Shown one piece after another: positions 1-8,930 of a stretch of DNA of 26,406 nt. Each line of letters starts with the position of its first letter. The first letter of the stretch is position 1. The DNA is from Thalassiosira profunda. Lineage: Eukaryota; Bacillariophyta; Thalassiosirophyceae; Thalassiosirales; Thalassiosiraceae. The stretch lies in the NCBI GenBank assembly GCA_036939355.1, contig JALLAP010000779.1:1-26406 (forward strand), in the 5' to 3' direction. The notes under the pieces are model-generated. The model worked only from the letters and a program-made list of their open reading frames with translations. It was not told where the DNA came from and did no database searches. The translations under genes were made by a program, and so were the position numbers.

Positions 1-1379
1 AACGCAAATGATATCGGTGCGGACCCAAACGACTGTGATCAAGTACCTGTTGGACGCGGAGAACATCCTGAACCTCGCCTTCGTCTTCCTGATCATGTAC
101 TACGCGATCCTGATGGCGACGGGGGCGGGGAACGACGATCGGTTCCGGGTCGGGGCGGCGTTTACGCTGGGGGTGTGCTACCTCTCGGTGCTTGCGTACT
201 TGAAAAGCATCCTGATCGAGTTCGCGGTGTTTGTCAGCGGCGTCACCTATGTCACCACTCGCCTCTTTGCGTTCTTGGTCTGCCTCTTGATCACGGTGCT
301 GGCATTTGCGCAAATGTGGTTCACGCTGTTCCGGCAAAGCTCGGAGTGCTACGGCGCAGCGGCCGAGGAGGCGATTGACACTGCCACTGCTGCGGTCGTC
401 GAAAGCAGGTTGGACGACTTCTTCTACGTCGACGACTTGTTGCTTCCGCAGGGGCAGGAGATTGAGGACTGCGAGCCAACGCTGGACTTTCCCTACTGCG
501 TGAGCCTTTGGTTCTCAATATACAAAACCTACACGATGATGCTTGGGGAGATCGACGACACAATCTTCTACTGGAACACGCTGGCGCTCATTCTGTTCTG
601 CATCTTCTTCTTCGCGGAGGTGGTGATTCTGCTCAATATCTTGATTGCCATCATCACTGATCTGTATGGAGTTATTACGAACGAGCGTGCCGCGATCGTC
701 TTCTGGTCGAACCGATTGGCGTTCATTACGGATATGAACATGGTGACGAATGGCCCGTGGAAGAAGACGGTGAAGAATTTCTTCAAGATGCGCGATGACG
801 ACGAGGAAGACGACGAGGAGGAGGCCACTTTGATGAAGAAGGACAAGGCGGACATCTCGTGGGAGCGAAGTAAGTGACTTCCTCGTTGCTGCAGTGCAAA
901 CGCATCAGTCTACTCATCCATCAAATCCCCGCACAGTATTGTGGAAGAAACTCATCGAGTGCTTCGACCCGGAGATGGACGCAAACGGCAGCATGGGCAT
1001 GATCCTCTACGTCCCACTGCGGGTGTTCATTTCGATGTTCTTGATACCATTCTGGCTGCTGCTCGGGATACTCTCAGCGGGGTGGCTCTGGCCCCCGCAG
1101 GTCCGGGAGGGACTCTTCGTCCAGAAAGTATCCATGCCCGAGGATTCCGGCGAGGCGAAGGAGATGGAACAGCGCATGGAGGAGGTGTCCGACCTGCGAA
1201 ACGACCTGCTGTCGACGCAGGAGGTTTTGGTCGGCGAATTCGTGGAAGATCGGAAGGACGTTGCTGCGTTGAAAGAGCAAGTGAAGGACATCAAGCGGGA
1301 GCTAAAAGAGGAGATGAAGAACATCAAGGGGGTGATGACCTCCCTGTTTGAAGTGCAGCAGCGAGCGATGATTTCGTAG
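1..1379 (+). CDS. TRP/polycystin-like cation channel, C-terminal part (5' partial)
   Basis: Two exons, 2-869 and 937-1379. The frame is open to the left edge, so the N-terminal half lies outside. About 434 residues are visible from the ATG at 8, which is probably internal. Counted from there, hydrophobic segments lie near 20-38, 47-66 and 83-108, followed by a re-entrant pore-like stretch (about 160-185, with TYTMMLGEIDD) and a long last helix (187-219, ending LLNILIAIITDLY). This order, and the asparagine-rich end of S6, fit the TRP/polycystin ion-transport family. After S6 come an acidic DDDEEDDEEE cluster, another hydrophobic segment (VFISMFLIPFWLLLGIL, encoded near 1025-1075) and a coiled-coil tail. 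A cation channel is inferred; ion selectivity and gating cannot be read. The 3' end faces the TPR gene at 1530, 150 bp away. Confidence 0.8.
870..936 (+). other. Intron (67 bp) in the channel gene
   Basis: It starts GTAAGT and ends ACAG. Removing it joins the single base at 869 to TA at 937-938, giving ATA, and continues in frame as ILWKKLIECFDPEMD. Without splicing the first exon stops at 875-877. The junction lies in the cytosolic tail after the acidic cluster. Confidence 0.88.
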
Positions 1380-1529
1380 AGCTTCGGGGTTGGATATGTA
1401 GTGTAGTAGTAGGTTGAATATTGATTTAGTACCCGATCACATCATGTGCATGACGTTTCAGGGCCTCCGGTATTCATACACCGGGACCACCCATCAAGTA
1501 TGCACATTTTGGTCTTCCAGTAGAGCCTC

Positions 1530-2279
1530 CTATGCAATAGCCTCGGACCCCTCATTGAGATCCTGGATGACAGTCGACGTGTCCCGGTCGCTCGACGAGA
1601 TGCCAACGTTCGACTCGTGCAGCAGCAGCCACAGATTCTTCATTACCGCCTTGGTATCCTCCGCCGCGGCGGAGCGCCCCGACGCGGCCAATTCCTCCGA
1701 CTCCTGCCGAATCGCCAGACTCTCCTCGAAGGCCGACATGGCCATGTACCGCGAGTCCTCGCCCATATTGGAGAGCACCTCGCCGATCCGGTTCAGGGTG
1801 GATGCCACGGCGGGGTCCTTCTTCCCATGGAGCTTTTGTTGCATGGCCAAAGCCGAGTTGAGGTGTTGCAACGCGCCGGCGAGGTTGCTTTCGTCGATCT
1901 GGGCGTTCGCTCGATCGAGCAGTGAACGGATGACCTTTTCGGCCTCGGCCTGCTTGCAGCAGTGAACCTCCACCTCGTCCTCGCTCTCCTCATTGGCCAG
2001 CACCGCGATGCTCTTCTGCAGCCGCTTGGATCCCGAGATTGAGTCGCTGATGATCATCATCTCGTCGTCCTCTCCCTCGGAGCTTTCGCTGCCGCTGCGG
2101 CCCCACAGGAGGCGACGGAAGACATTGCGCGCCGGGTTAGGCGAGCTTGGGGCCGGGCGGCTCGACCACTTCGTTTTGGAGGGCGAGCTGGAGGTGATGC
2201 TGTTGATCGAGGTGAGGAAGACGCGCGGCTGCCCGTTCGGCAGCGGCGTCGATTCGGTGGACGGCGATCGTCGGAACAT
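1530..2279 (-). CDS. TPR-repeat protein, kinesin light chain-like helical repeats
   Basis: A 249-residue protein from an ATG at 2279. Residues 1-110 are Ser/Pro-rich and then acidic, with no recognisable fold. Residues about 111-198 form two to three tetratricopeptide-like helical hairpins (AEKVIRSLLDRANAQIDESNLAGALQHL, then DPAVASTLNRIGEVLSNMGEDSRYMAMSAFEESLAI). Their spacing and the 'LNRIGEVLSNMG' helix resemble kinesin light chain/TPR_12 repeats. The tail is short. TPR domains bind other proteins, and the sequence gives no specific partner. The lack of a signal peptide or membrane segment suggests a soluble cytosolic or nuclear protein. It is convergent with the channel gene and divergent from the FG-GAP gene. 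Confidence 0.75.
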   Translation of the reverse strand: MFRRSPSTESTPLPNGQPRVFLTSINSITSSSPSKTKWSSRPAPSSPNPARNVFRRLLWGRSGSESSEGEDDEMMIISDSISGSKRLQKSIAVLANEESEDEVEVHCCKQAEAEKVIRSLLDRANAQIDESNLAGALQHLNSALAMQQKLHGKKDPAVASTLNRIGEVLSNMGEDSRYMAMSAFEESLAIRQESEELAASGRSAAAEDTKAVMKNLWLLLHESNVGISSSDRDTSTVIQDLNEGSEAIA

Positions 2280-3136
2280 CGTGCGTGCTTGGACGTGAAA
2301 GGTGAATATTTATGAGCTCGATGCGGACACTCAGATCGCTGCTCTTGGTTCCTTGTGAGCCGTGGAGGAGAGGCCCATCGATCGTCGCGGCACCGCGGCA
2401 CCCATAAGATGTGCGAGGGTCTTGGTTGTGAAACTTTGTGAAAGGGCAAGATTGTGGGCCGCTCTAAATTCCCCATCAGTATTAGAGCAAGATAGTGGTC
2501 GTGGACGTCGCAACAAACGGCACTCGACTCGCTTGACATCGGCGGATTTCACCATCCACCAGCAGAGTTGCAGACTCGCCACAGTCTCTCTTCTCCTCGA
2601 TGCAGGCATGCACGCAAGATCCTTCAGTACTGACAGACATCACGTAGGCAGGTAGTGATGAGGGAAGAGGAAATGAGGAAGACTGGCACGCGTCCTTTCC
2701 GGGTCGGTGTTCTTCTGTGAGGTTGGAGTGTAGGATACTTGTGTGCAGAGCCCCGCCGCTCGTTTGTGTGGTACATGTCTCTCGGAGTTGGCAGTTGTTG
2801 TATGGTGCATCCTTCATTATGGTATGTAGCTGCGCGCGTCAAAGCAGCGTGTTGATTTTTTTGTCGTGTGCTTGAGGGTCTGATCTTGGGCTTGCTTGGT
2901 CAAAATGGAAAAGCTCGGGTTTGGGATCAGGACCAGAAAGATACTATTCCTACGTGGACTGCACTTGAGAACCTCCTCTCCGCTGAGCAGTTTTGAGTTG
3001 ATGTTGGAGCACGGTTCGGTTGATGGGATGGGCGGCACCTCGCGAGCGCATAACTCCTTCGATCGAGGCATCGCCATGCGTTGACTGAGTTGGGCCATCT
3101 TCCGATCTCTCGCGGTGTATTATCGTACCTCAAACC
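2280..3136. other. Intergenic region between divergent genes; no gene seen
   Basis: This 857-bp stretch separates the ATG of the TPR gene (minus strand) from the ATG of the FG-GAP gene (plus strand), so it must hold both promoters. Short open frames on both strands encode Arg/Ser-rich peptides with no domain, no hydrophobic leader and no clear splice partner; I treat them as chance. I see no tRNA, tandem repeat or transposon end. Confidence 0.6.
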
Positions 3137-5320
3137 ATGCCCAACTCGCCACGTAAATCGACACCTGTCGATGTTGATGCCTTCTTGGAAATCGACGATG
3201 ATGTGGAAGCGCCGCAGCCTGTACATCATGTCGATGTCGATTCCCCAAGCAAGCTAACGAAGAGTGGGCATACCTCCAAGAAAGGAGGCGTTGAAATCAT
3301 CGAGGGCGCTCCACCAGTGCCTCCTGCCCATCACTCGCTTGAGGCTGGCGGCAATGGCAAGCCATCACTCAAGAAGAAAGCCAGCAACGTGGCGAGATCG
3401 TCCATCCGTTCGAGCGCAAACCAGCCCCACATCGCTGGCGTAGGTATCGAGGAGGCTCGTCCTGTCGATGCGCCCCGCCAGTCAGGAGGGGTTGAGAATG
3501 CCGCTGCCCGCCCAGGAGTTGCTTCCAGAAACAACGGCGACCTCCATCGGGACCGCGATGAGAACTTGCCCATCGTGCCCCACGCCTACTTGGTGACAGA
3601 GGGCAACGAGGATGTGATCCACGCTCATGCGGAGCGGCGTCAAGACGAAGAATCTCCTCCACCAGCGTCATCTCCGGCTTTCGTCGATGCCGAACCTGTG
3701 CAGCCGTGGTGGAAGGAAACGAGAGCGAGGGCGATGCTTCTCGTGATCTTCGCCTTAGTGGCAGGGCTGGCCGTTGCTCTCGGCGTTGTGTTCTCAACAG
3801 ATACAAGTGCGTCGATGGATCCCGACCAAGTCCCTTCAAGCACTCCAACGAGGCATCCAACGGTCGCTTTGTCCAAACCCATTCCTGACTCGCCATCGCA
3901 AGGGCCCACTATTTCCACTGGCACTCCACCGTCTCCGGGACCTCCCATCCCTTCGCCTGGTCCAGTTGTAACGGAAAGTCCGACCACGAGGGGGTCACCC
4001 AGCCCTCTACCGACGACGAGGCCGACGAGCAGCTCAACTCTGAGACCCACTGGAAAGGTCAGTGCTGTATCAACTATTTCACTTTTGATGCATCCTATTC
4101 CGACTCACACTGGACGTATGTATCTCTAGCCGTCGCAAGAACCGATTGCTTCCACTGGCACTCCAACGCCTCCTTCTCTTCCAGAACCCATTCCTCCTGA
4201 TGACAAGGACTGCATCATCGTCCTACAACAGGCGTTGCTCAATGCAGACTGCAGTGGCTGCAATCCTCTAGCTGCAGTAGATGGCGAAACCGCAGTTGTG
4301 ACAAGCAATACAGAAGAGCTAAAAGTCATGTCTCAAGTTGATGGTGTCTTCCTTGACGAGTTGGTTGAACAGATGGACGAGGTGGGGTCCCCAGATTCGA
4401 TTGCGCTCCGTGGCAACAGCGCTGCCGTTGGGTATCCAGTCGGGACAGGAGGCCAGCTCATTTTATACGAGCGAAATCCGTTCACAGAATCCTGGCTCCG
4501 CTCTGGAACTCTCAAGCCAGACAACAATAATGCACACTTCGGCAGCTCGGTCGCAATCAGCGACGAGTTAATGGTGGTTGGCGCACCTGGTCAAAATACT
4601 GTGTTACCTGATGGGAATGGAGTGGCATACGTTTATCAACGCACACCAACAGGCTCGTCATCTTGGAGGCGAGTGAGAAGAATTGACGACCCTAGACCGG
4701 ATGCCATCGACTACATCTGGTTCTTAGGAGCTTCAGTGGATGTCAACGATGACTTGGTTGTGATTGCTGACCATGCGTTTGGACAAAACCTGTTCAACCT
4801 TGGCGTGCACGGTTCTAAGCACGAGCGCGGAGCCGTTTTTGTCTACTTGACGAAACACATTTCGGATACGTCGCGAATCTACACCTCGAAGCTGCAGAAC
4901 TTGGGTGAATGCAAGCGCTGGTTTGGCCGCGAAGTTGCTTTAACGAGTGAAGGCGATTTGGTGGTGTGGTGTGAAGATCCTGGAGTTGTTTACTTGTACC
5001 CGCAATCGAAGGAAGAAGAAGGCCGGTTCGATGCGCCTCCTCAAAGGATTCGAGCGTCTGGCGAAGAACCTGAAGATGGATTTGGCCACTCCATTGCTGT
5101 CGACGGCAATGTTATGGCGATTGGGACGAACAAAGAATCGTTTGGCAAGGTTTACCTGTTCACCCTCAACGATGGTACGTGGGAAGAATTTGCGGTCATC
5201 GAGGCGCCCATGGGAAGCTCGTACTTCGGCAAGTCGGTTGCCTTGTCGGGTAACAGCCTCATTGTGTCGTCGAGCCACAATGCCTACTCTTATTCTTTGG
5301 CGGACTGCAGGTCGATCTAA
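3137..5320 (+). CDS. Single-pass membrane protein with extracellular FG-GAP (integrin alpha-like) repeats
   Basis: Exons 3137-4057 and 4130-5320 give 703 residues. Residues 1-198 are a hydrophilic, probably cytosolic tail. A transmembrane helix follows at about 199-220 (AMLLVIFALVAGLAVALGVVF), flanked by KETRAR on the inner side, as in a type II protein. Residues about 221-330 are a Pro/Thr/Ser stalk with repeated TPTRHPT/SPGPP-like units, likely O-glycosylated. The second exon carries at least five FG-GAP-like blades: FGSSVAISDELMVVGAP, LGASVDVNDDLVVIA, FGREVALTSEGDLVV, FGHSIAVDGNVMAIG and FGKSVALSGNSLIVSS, each followed by a YVYQ/VYLF-type strand. Such blades build a beta-propeller. Surface adhesion or cell-wall contact is a reasonable inference but not shown. 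It ends 152 bp from the convergent HMG-box gene. Confidence 0.82.
4058..4129 (+). other. Intron (72 bp) in the FG-GAP gene
   Basis: It starts AAG|GTCAGT and ends CTCTAG. It is phase 0: AAG (Lys) joins CCG (Pro), so the Pro-rich stalk continues as RPTGKPSQEPIASTGTPTPP. Its length is a multiple of three, and the only in-frame stop is the TAG that forms its 3' splice site. Confidence 0.88.
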
Positions 5321-5472
5321 GCACAGATGGCTGGAGGCCAAGGGAGATGAAGCATAAAAGTCAAGTGCAATCGACTGGGCCGCCTCTCTTCTTTAGCACC
5401 CTTCGTATGTGTTTGCGTGCAGTATGAATTCACTCATGTATTTATGCAATGCGAGAGGCCCACAAACCTTCT

Positions 5473-7377
5473 TCACACCTTCGCTTGCCGATACTCCTCC
5501 ACGGCAGCCTTCCACTTCTTCATGGCAGCCGCTGCCTCCTCTTTGTATGGCTTGCTTTCGTCCTCGCTCAGCTCTTTCCACACCTGGCCCACTTTGGACG
5601 CAATCTCCCTGAAATCGAGACCCGGGTTCTCCTTTGCAATCCTTGAGCGGTTATCCTTCATGAACAGGATGTAAGCGCTGGCGGGTCTTTTGGGCTCGTT
5701 CGGGTCGATCTTCTTCTTCGGCTTCTTCTTCTTTGCCACTGCAGGCTTCTCCTCTTCGCCGCTGGAATCTCCGGAATCGCTCCTCTTCTTCTTCGATTTG
5801 GACTTCTTCTTTTTCGGTTCATCGCTATCTGCGTCCGATGGTGGGTCCGATCCATCATTTTCGCCCGATTTCAGCTCTTCCAATGCCTTCTTGACGGCCT
5901 TCGAGTCGCCGCTCTTCCGCTTTCCCTTCCCGGCTGCTGCCTTTGCGGGCTTGCTTTCTTCACCGCCATCGCCCTTCGCCTTCTTGCCAGCACCTGCCTT
6001 CGCTTTCGCCTTGGCAGGCTGTTTCTTTTCTTTTCCACCCTGTCTCATCAGCAGCATTGCCTTCTTCTCGTCGCCCTGGGCTTCCTCCAGTCTCTTGACG
6101 AACCGAACTGCCTCCACCTTTGAAAGAAATCGAAAGTCCTCGACTGGGGAGTAGAACCGCACGTCTTCCCTCCCGCTGTCGTCTTGCCGTGGGAAGCGGC
6201 GCAGCGTCCATCCATTGGGGAGTTTGGGCGCCGGCTCTGTTGGGATGTGCGTGTCGCGTTCGCCGGTCGGATGGGATCGCACAAGCCTGCCCTTCTTTTG
6301 CGCGGGTTGCTTCTCGCCATCGCTGGCGCTGTCGCCCTTGTTCTCGTTGCTCTTTTTGCCGTCTTGTTTGCTGTCCTTCTTGTTGTCGCCCTCAGCCTTC
6401 CTCTTCGTTCCCGCCTTTTCAGACTTCGTTGTTTGCGCAACCTTCTTCTTTCCATCTTCTTTGGACGGTTTGTCGCTTCCCTTCTTTTTGGGATTGGCTT
6501 TCGAGCTCTTCTCAGCACCGGCCTTCCCCGCAGCCACAGGTTGCGCCCCATTCTCCTTCTTCCGAGGGGACATCCTCCTGGCTGGGGGTTTCTCGCCGCC
6601 CTGCAAGTCCGCTTCCCCTTCGCCACTCTCCCTTTTCTGCCTCTTCTTTCGGGCGTTCTTGCTCTCTTTGGGAGGGGAGGCGCCCTCGCTCGACAGGGCG
6701 GTGGTCAGTGCAAAAATACTGCCATTGGCGCCCCCGTCTTTCTTGGCACCATCTGCTTTCTGTCGCTTCGGTGGCGATTCCCCTGCATCCACTGGCGCAT
6801 TGATGCACCTCTTCGGAAGCTTCCCGTCCTTCTCGCTCCACTCCTCGATGCGATAACAATCGGTATATCCCGGGAACTGATCGTGCTCCTCGCAATAAAG
6901 CACCCGTGTCAACTCCCTCCGCACCGGGAACGGGGGCTCTCCCGAGTGCAGCTTCTTGAAGCGCACCCTCACGAATACCGGGGATTTGGCGTCCTCCCCT
7001 CCAATCGTCTCGTGCGGCGCAAATTCCATCCCCTCTCCCTTATTGCGAGTCGGATCCGGCACCAGCGAAATGTTCGCGTCCAGAAACGCCTCCTCCACCT
7101 CTGCCTCACTATTAATCCCCCCCTCGCTCCACGTCGGCTTGACTATAGTACCCATGCCCACGTCGTACCGCAATCGGTAGGCCGTGAGTCGCTTCGAGGG
7201 GTACATCCGCACCAACAACGGGAGGAGGCGGGGCAAGTAATCGCCCTCGCACAAACGGCGGCAGAGCTGGGCCCACGTCTCGGACGGGGTGTTGGGTATG
7301 GTAGAAACGTCGCCTAGGTCGCTGAGGACGACGATTTGGGGAGGCGGGGCGGCCGGGGAGGCGGGGACGTTGCCCAT
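5473..7377 (-). CDS. Chromatin protein with MBD-like segment and C-terminal HMG box
   Basis: A 634-residue intronless protein with ATG at 7377. Residues 1-195 look globular (FVRVRFKKLHSGEPPFPVRRELTRVLYCEE...) but I do not recognise them. Residues 196-380 and 446-557 are Lys-rich and disordered, with SPKK/PARR-type motifs and many nuclear-localisation clusters. Residues about 385-430 (LPNGWTLRRFPRQ...DVRFYSPVEDFRFLSKVEAVRFV) match the methyl-CpG-binding domain pattern: GW, basic strand, Y-SP, F-R-S/L, EV--F. Residues about 558-630 are a clear HMG box (DPNEPKRPASAYILFMKDNR ... WKELSEDESKPYKEEA ... YRQ). HMG boxes bend DNA; the likely role is nuclear chromatin architecture. Methyl-DNA binding is inferred only. 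The C-terminal HMG box is certain; the MBD call is moderate. Confidence 0.85.
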   Translation of the reverse strand: MGNVPASPAAPPPQIVVLSDLGDVSTIPNTPSETWAQLCRRLCEGDYLPRLLPLLVRMYPSKRLTAYRLRYDVGMGTIVKPTWSEGGINSEAEVEEAFLDANISLVPDPTRNKGEGMEFAPHETIGGEDAKSPVFVRVRFKKLHSGEPPFPVRRELTRVLYCEEHDQFPGYTDCYRIEEWSEKDGKLPKRCINAPVDAGESPPKRQKADGAKKDGGANGSIFALTTALSSEGASPPKESKNARKKRQKRESGEGEADLQGGEKPPARRMSPRKKENGAQPVAAGKAGAEKSSKANPKKKGSDKPSKEDGKKKVAQTTKSEKAGTKRKAEGDNKKDSKQDGKKSNENKGDSASDGEKQPAQKKGRLVRSHPTGERDTHIPTEPAPKLPNGWTLRRFPRQDDSGREDVRFYSPVEDFRFLSKVEAVRFVKRLEEAQGDEKKAMLLMRQGGKEKKQPAKAKAKAGAGKKAKGDGGEESKPAKAAAGKGKRKSGDSKAVKKALEELKSGENDGSDPPSDADSDEPKKKKSKSKKKRSDSGDSSGEEEKPAVAKKKKPKKKIDPNEPKRPASAYILFMKDNRSRIAKENPGLDFREIASKVGQVWKELSEDESKPYKEEAAAAMKKWKAAVEEYRQAKV

Positions 7378-7641
7378 GATGGATTTGGTGAGGGCGACGG
7401 ATTATTGGTGGAGGCGGAGCACCTTTGATGTGCGCTAGATCTTGCGATTGATAATGCAGCGCCGCCGCGAATTTCCAACGATGAGCCCGCCGAGGGGTCT
7501 ACCAGCCAGCCGCCTCTCGCGCTTTGATGGTCTGTCGCCTCCGCCTTCCACTGGGTGTTGGGGCTCCTGGGGCACGCCTGGGGTGTCGGGGCGAGTCGGC
7601 GCGCCGCTCAGCGCTACCTACCACCTGAGGTACGTACTTAC
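7378..7641. promoter_or_regulatory. Upstream region of the HMG-box gene, up to the transposon end
   Basis: These 264 bp lie between the HMG-box start codon and the candidate left end of the DNA transposon, so they are probably what remains of the host promoter. Near the outer end is a GTACGTACT motif (7630-7638) with an ACGT core, like motifs upstream of other genes in this window. No protein-like frame is seen. Confidence 0.4.
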
Positions 7642-7668
7642 GTGAACCATGAGAAAGATGGTACGGAC
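7642..7668 (+). repeat. Candidate left terminal inverted repeat
   Basis: The inner 13 bp, AGATGGTACGGAC at 7656-7668, are the exact reverse complement of 16406-16418. The outer part GTGAACCA (7642-7649) resembles GTGACCA on the other end (16421-16427, reverse complement) with a small gap. A 13-bp exact match between two flanks of a few hundred bases is unlikely by chance, and it brackets the transposase fragments. Confidence 0.6.
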
Positions 7669-7723
7669 GGGTCGCGACCCACCGCGTAAAACTACTAGCT
7701 GATGCATTATGACCCGCGGGGCA

Positions 7724-7735
7724 ACGACCCTCGAT
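7724..7735 (+). repeat. Left subterminal inverted repeat of the DNA transposon
   Basis: ACGACCCTCGAT is the exact reverse complement of 16371-16382. It starts 68 bp inside the left 13-bp repeat; its partner starts 36 bp inside the right one. Subterminal inverted repeats inside the ends are also known in Drosophila P elements, where they are 11 bp long. Confidence 0.55.
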
Positions 7736-7755
7736 AACGAAACCCCACGGCATTC

Positions 7756-7756
7756 N
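7756..7756. other. Single ambiguous base (N), probable contig join
   Basis: One N inside the start of the transposase-like frame. With the N at 8930 it bounds a 1,173-bp piece. The upstream ATG (7709) and the downstream coding frame differ by one register, as expected if the true gap length is not one base. Confidence 0.6.
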
Positions 7757-8929
7757 GCCCCCAGGGCACCCCCACCGCTTACCGGTCGACGCGCGGCGGA
7801 TCGACTTCGCCCAAATCCGCGCCGCGCTCGACGATCGAGGGGCGTGGGCGACGGAGTTCTTGGGCAGGCTCGACTTTGGCGAGGTGGAGGACCGTGATCT
7901 CGAGCTGCTGTTCCCTACTCAGGTCCGGCGCGCACGTGAGAGGGACAAGGGCGAGCTGTTGCTCCCTCCGGAACACCTTCGGCGCACGTCCGACCAGATC
8001 AAAACGTGGTTTGGTCATGGCGCCCGACAGAAGAGAACCATCATCGCAGAGGCAGAGGAGTACGATTGGCAGATCCAATACTGCTACCATCCAGTGGTGA
8101 TTTGGGAGCGGGAGCGGGGCTGGTTCGAGCCGCAGGAAGAGGAAGAGCCAGCGCCCCCGCCCGAGCCTCGCAAATGTCCTGGGATCACCGTGGAGCACAT
8201 CGAGGCAATGGAAATGCGCGGGGACGACGTGGCCGAGCGCCGGGCGAAGCGTGTGCTCGGGTTCAAGCACCTCGTCCGGCAGGGGTTCACGACCCGTTCC
8301 GCCTTGTCGCAGCCGGACGACGACAAGTGGAAGCCGTACGTGCCGCCGATCGTGGGCGCCGTGTTGGATGGAAACAAAGCCGGCAAGGTGTGCTACGTGA
8401 TCGAGGAGCACCAGCGCCAGGTGGGAGAGGATCAATTCTATTTCCACAATATACACGCCGTGGAGTGTGCCCGGGAGTTGGTGGCGCCGGGGAAGGACCT
8501 CTGCGGGTGCTGCCAGAAGCGGAAGGAGGTGCTTATCCGACAGTGCGAGGCGGCCGTCGACGCGAGGGAGAACGAGCACAACCCCAACACCCGCAACTCG
8601 CTGACGCACCGTTCCGGAACGCTCGAGCGCGCGCGTACGGATTACCACCGGCGCGAGAGCAGGAACAAGAGCAAAAAGATCACGCGGAGGGATAAAGCAC
8701 TGGCTAAGCTAACGCAGCAGACCGCCATAAAAGTGCCAATGAACCCGCACCTCGACGAAATCTTCAACCCCAAAGTGGACGCGGCAGTGCAGGCTTTCTT
8801 GGACGCGCAGGTCAGCAAAGACAGCGTCGCAAAGTACGTGTGGACGAAATCGATGGAGAAGCACAAGATTGCGTTGGAGTTGGGCGCTACGGCGGTGGAG
8901 CACTGCCCGCTTACCTCCTCCGCGGCCAN

Positions 8930-8930
8930 G
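8930..8930. other. Single ambiguous base (N), probable gap or misjoin
   Basis: Two open coding sequences on opposite strands both end exactly here: the plus-strand transposase fragment from the left and the minus-strand endonuclease ORF from the right. Two truncations at one N point to an assembly junction rather than a biological boundary. Confidence 0.7.

Larger units (their letters stand above)
7713..8929 (+). pseudogene. Transposase N-terminal fragment (P-element/THAP9-like, putative)
   Basis: The frame is open from 7713 to the N at 8930 but has no ATG before the methionines encoded near 8200. An ATG at 7709 lies in another frame and could connect if the N at 7756 hides bases. The roughly 400-residue product is charged. 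Features include a KTWFGHGARQKRTI stretch, a CGCCQKRKEVLIRQC cysteine cluster, a basic helix (YHRRESRNKSKKITRRDKAL), then NPHLDEIFNPKVDAAVQAFLDAQVSKDSVAKYVWTKSMEKHK ending in a V-x-H-C-P-L segment. In P-element/THAP9 transposases a helix of this kind precedes an 'R-Y-S/C-P' entry into the catalytic core, which is exactly where this fragment stops. No catalytic aspartates are present. Assignment relies partly on position between the repeats; a different diatom repeat gene is possible. Confidence 0.5.

Noticed and set aside
2362..3098. Several 60-110-codon frames in the intergenic region
   Set aside because: No domain, no biased codon pattern and no splice sites joining them to neighbours; lengths are within chance for this base composition.
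6184..7317. 377-codon open frame on the plus strand
   Set aside because: It is antisense to the HMG-box gene and composed of Leu/Phe/Arg/Ser-rich sequence, as expected opposite Lys/Glu-rich coding. The minus-strand protein has recognisable domains.
7634..7655. Search for an 8-bp target-site duplication flanking the transposon
   Set aside because: The bases outside either choice of left end (7642 or 7656) do not match those outside the right end (16427 or 16418), so no duplication is claimed.
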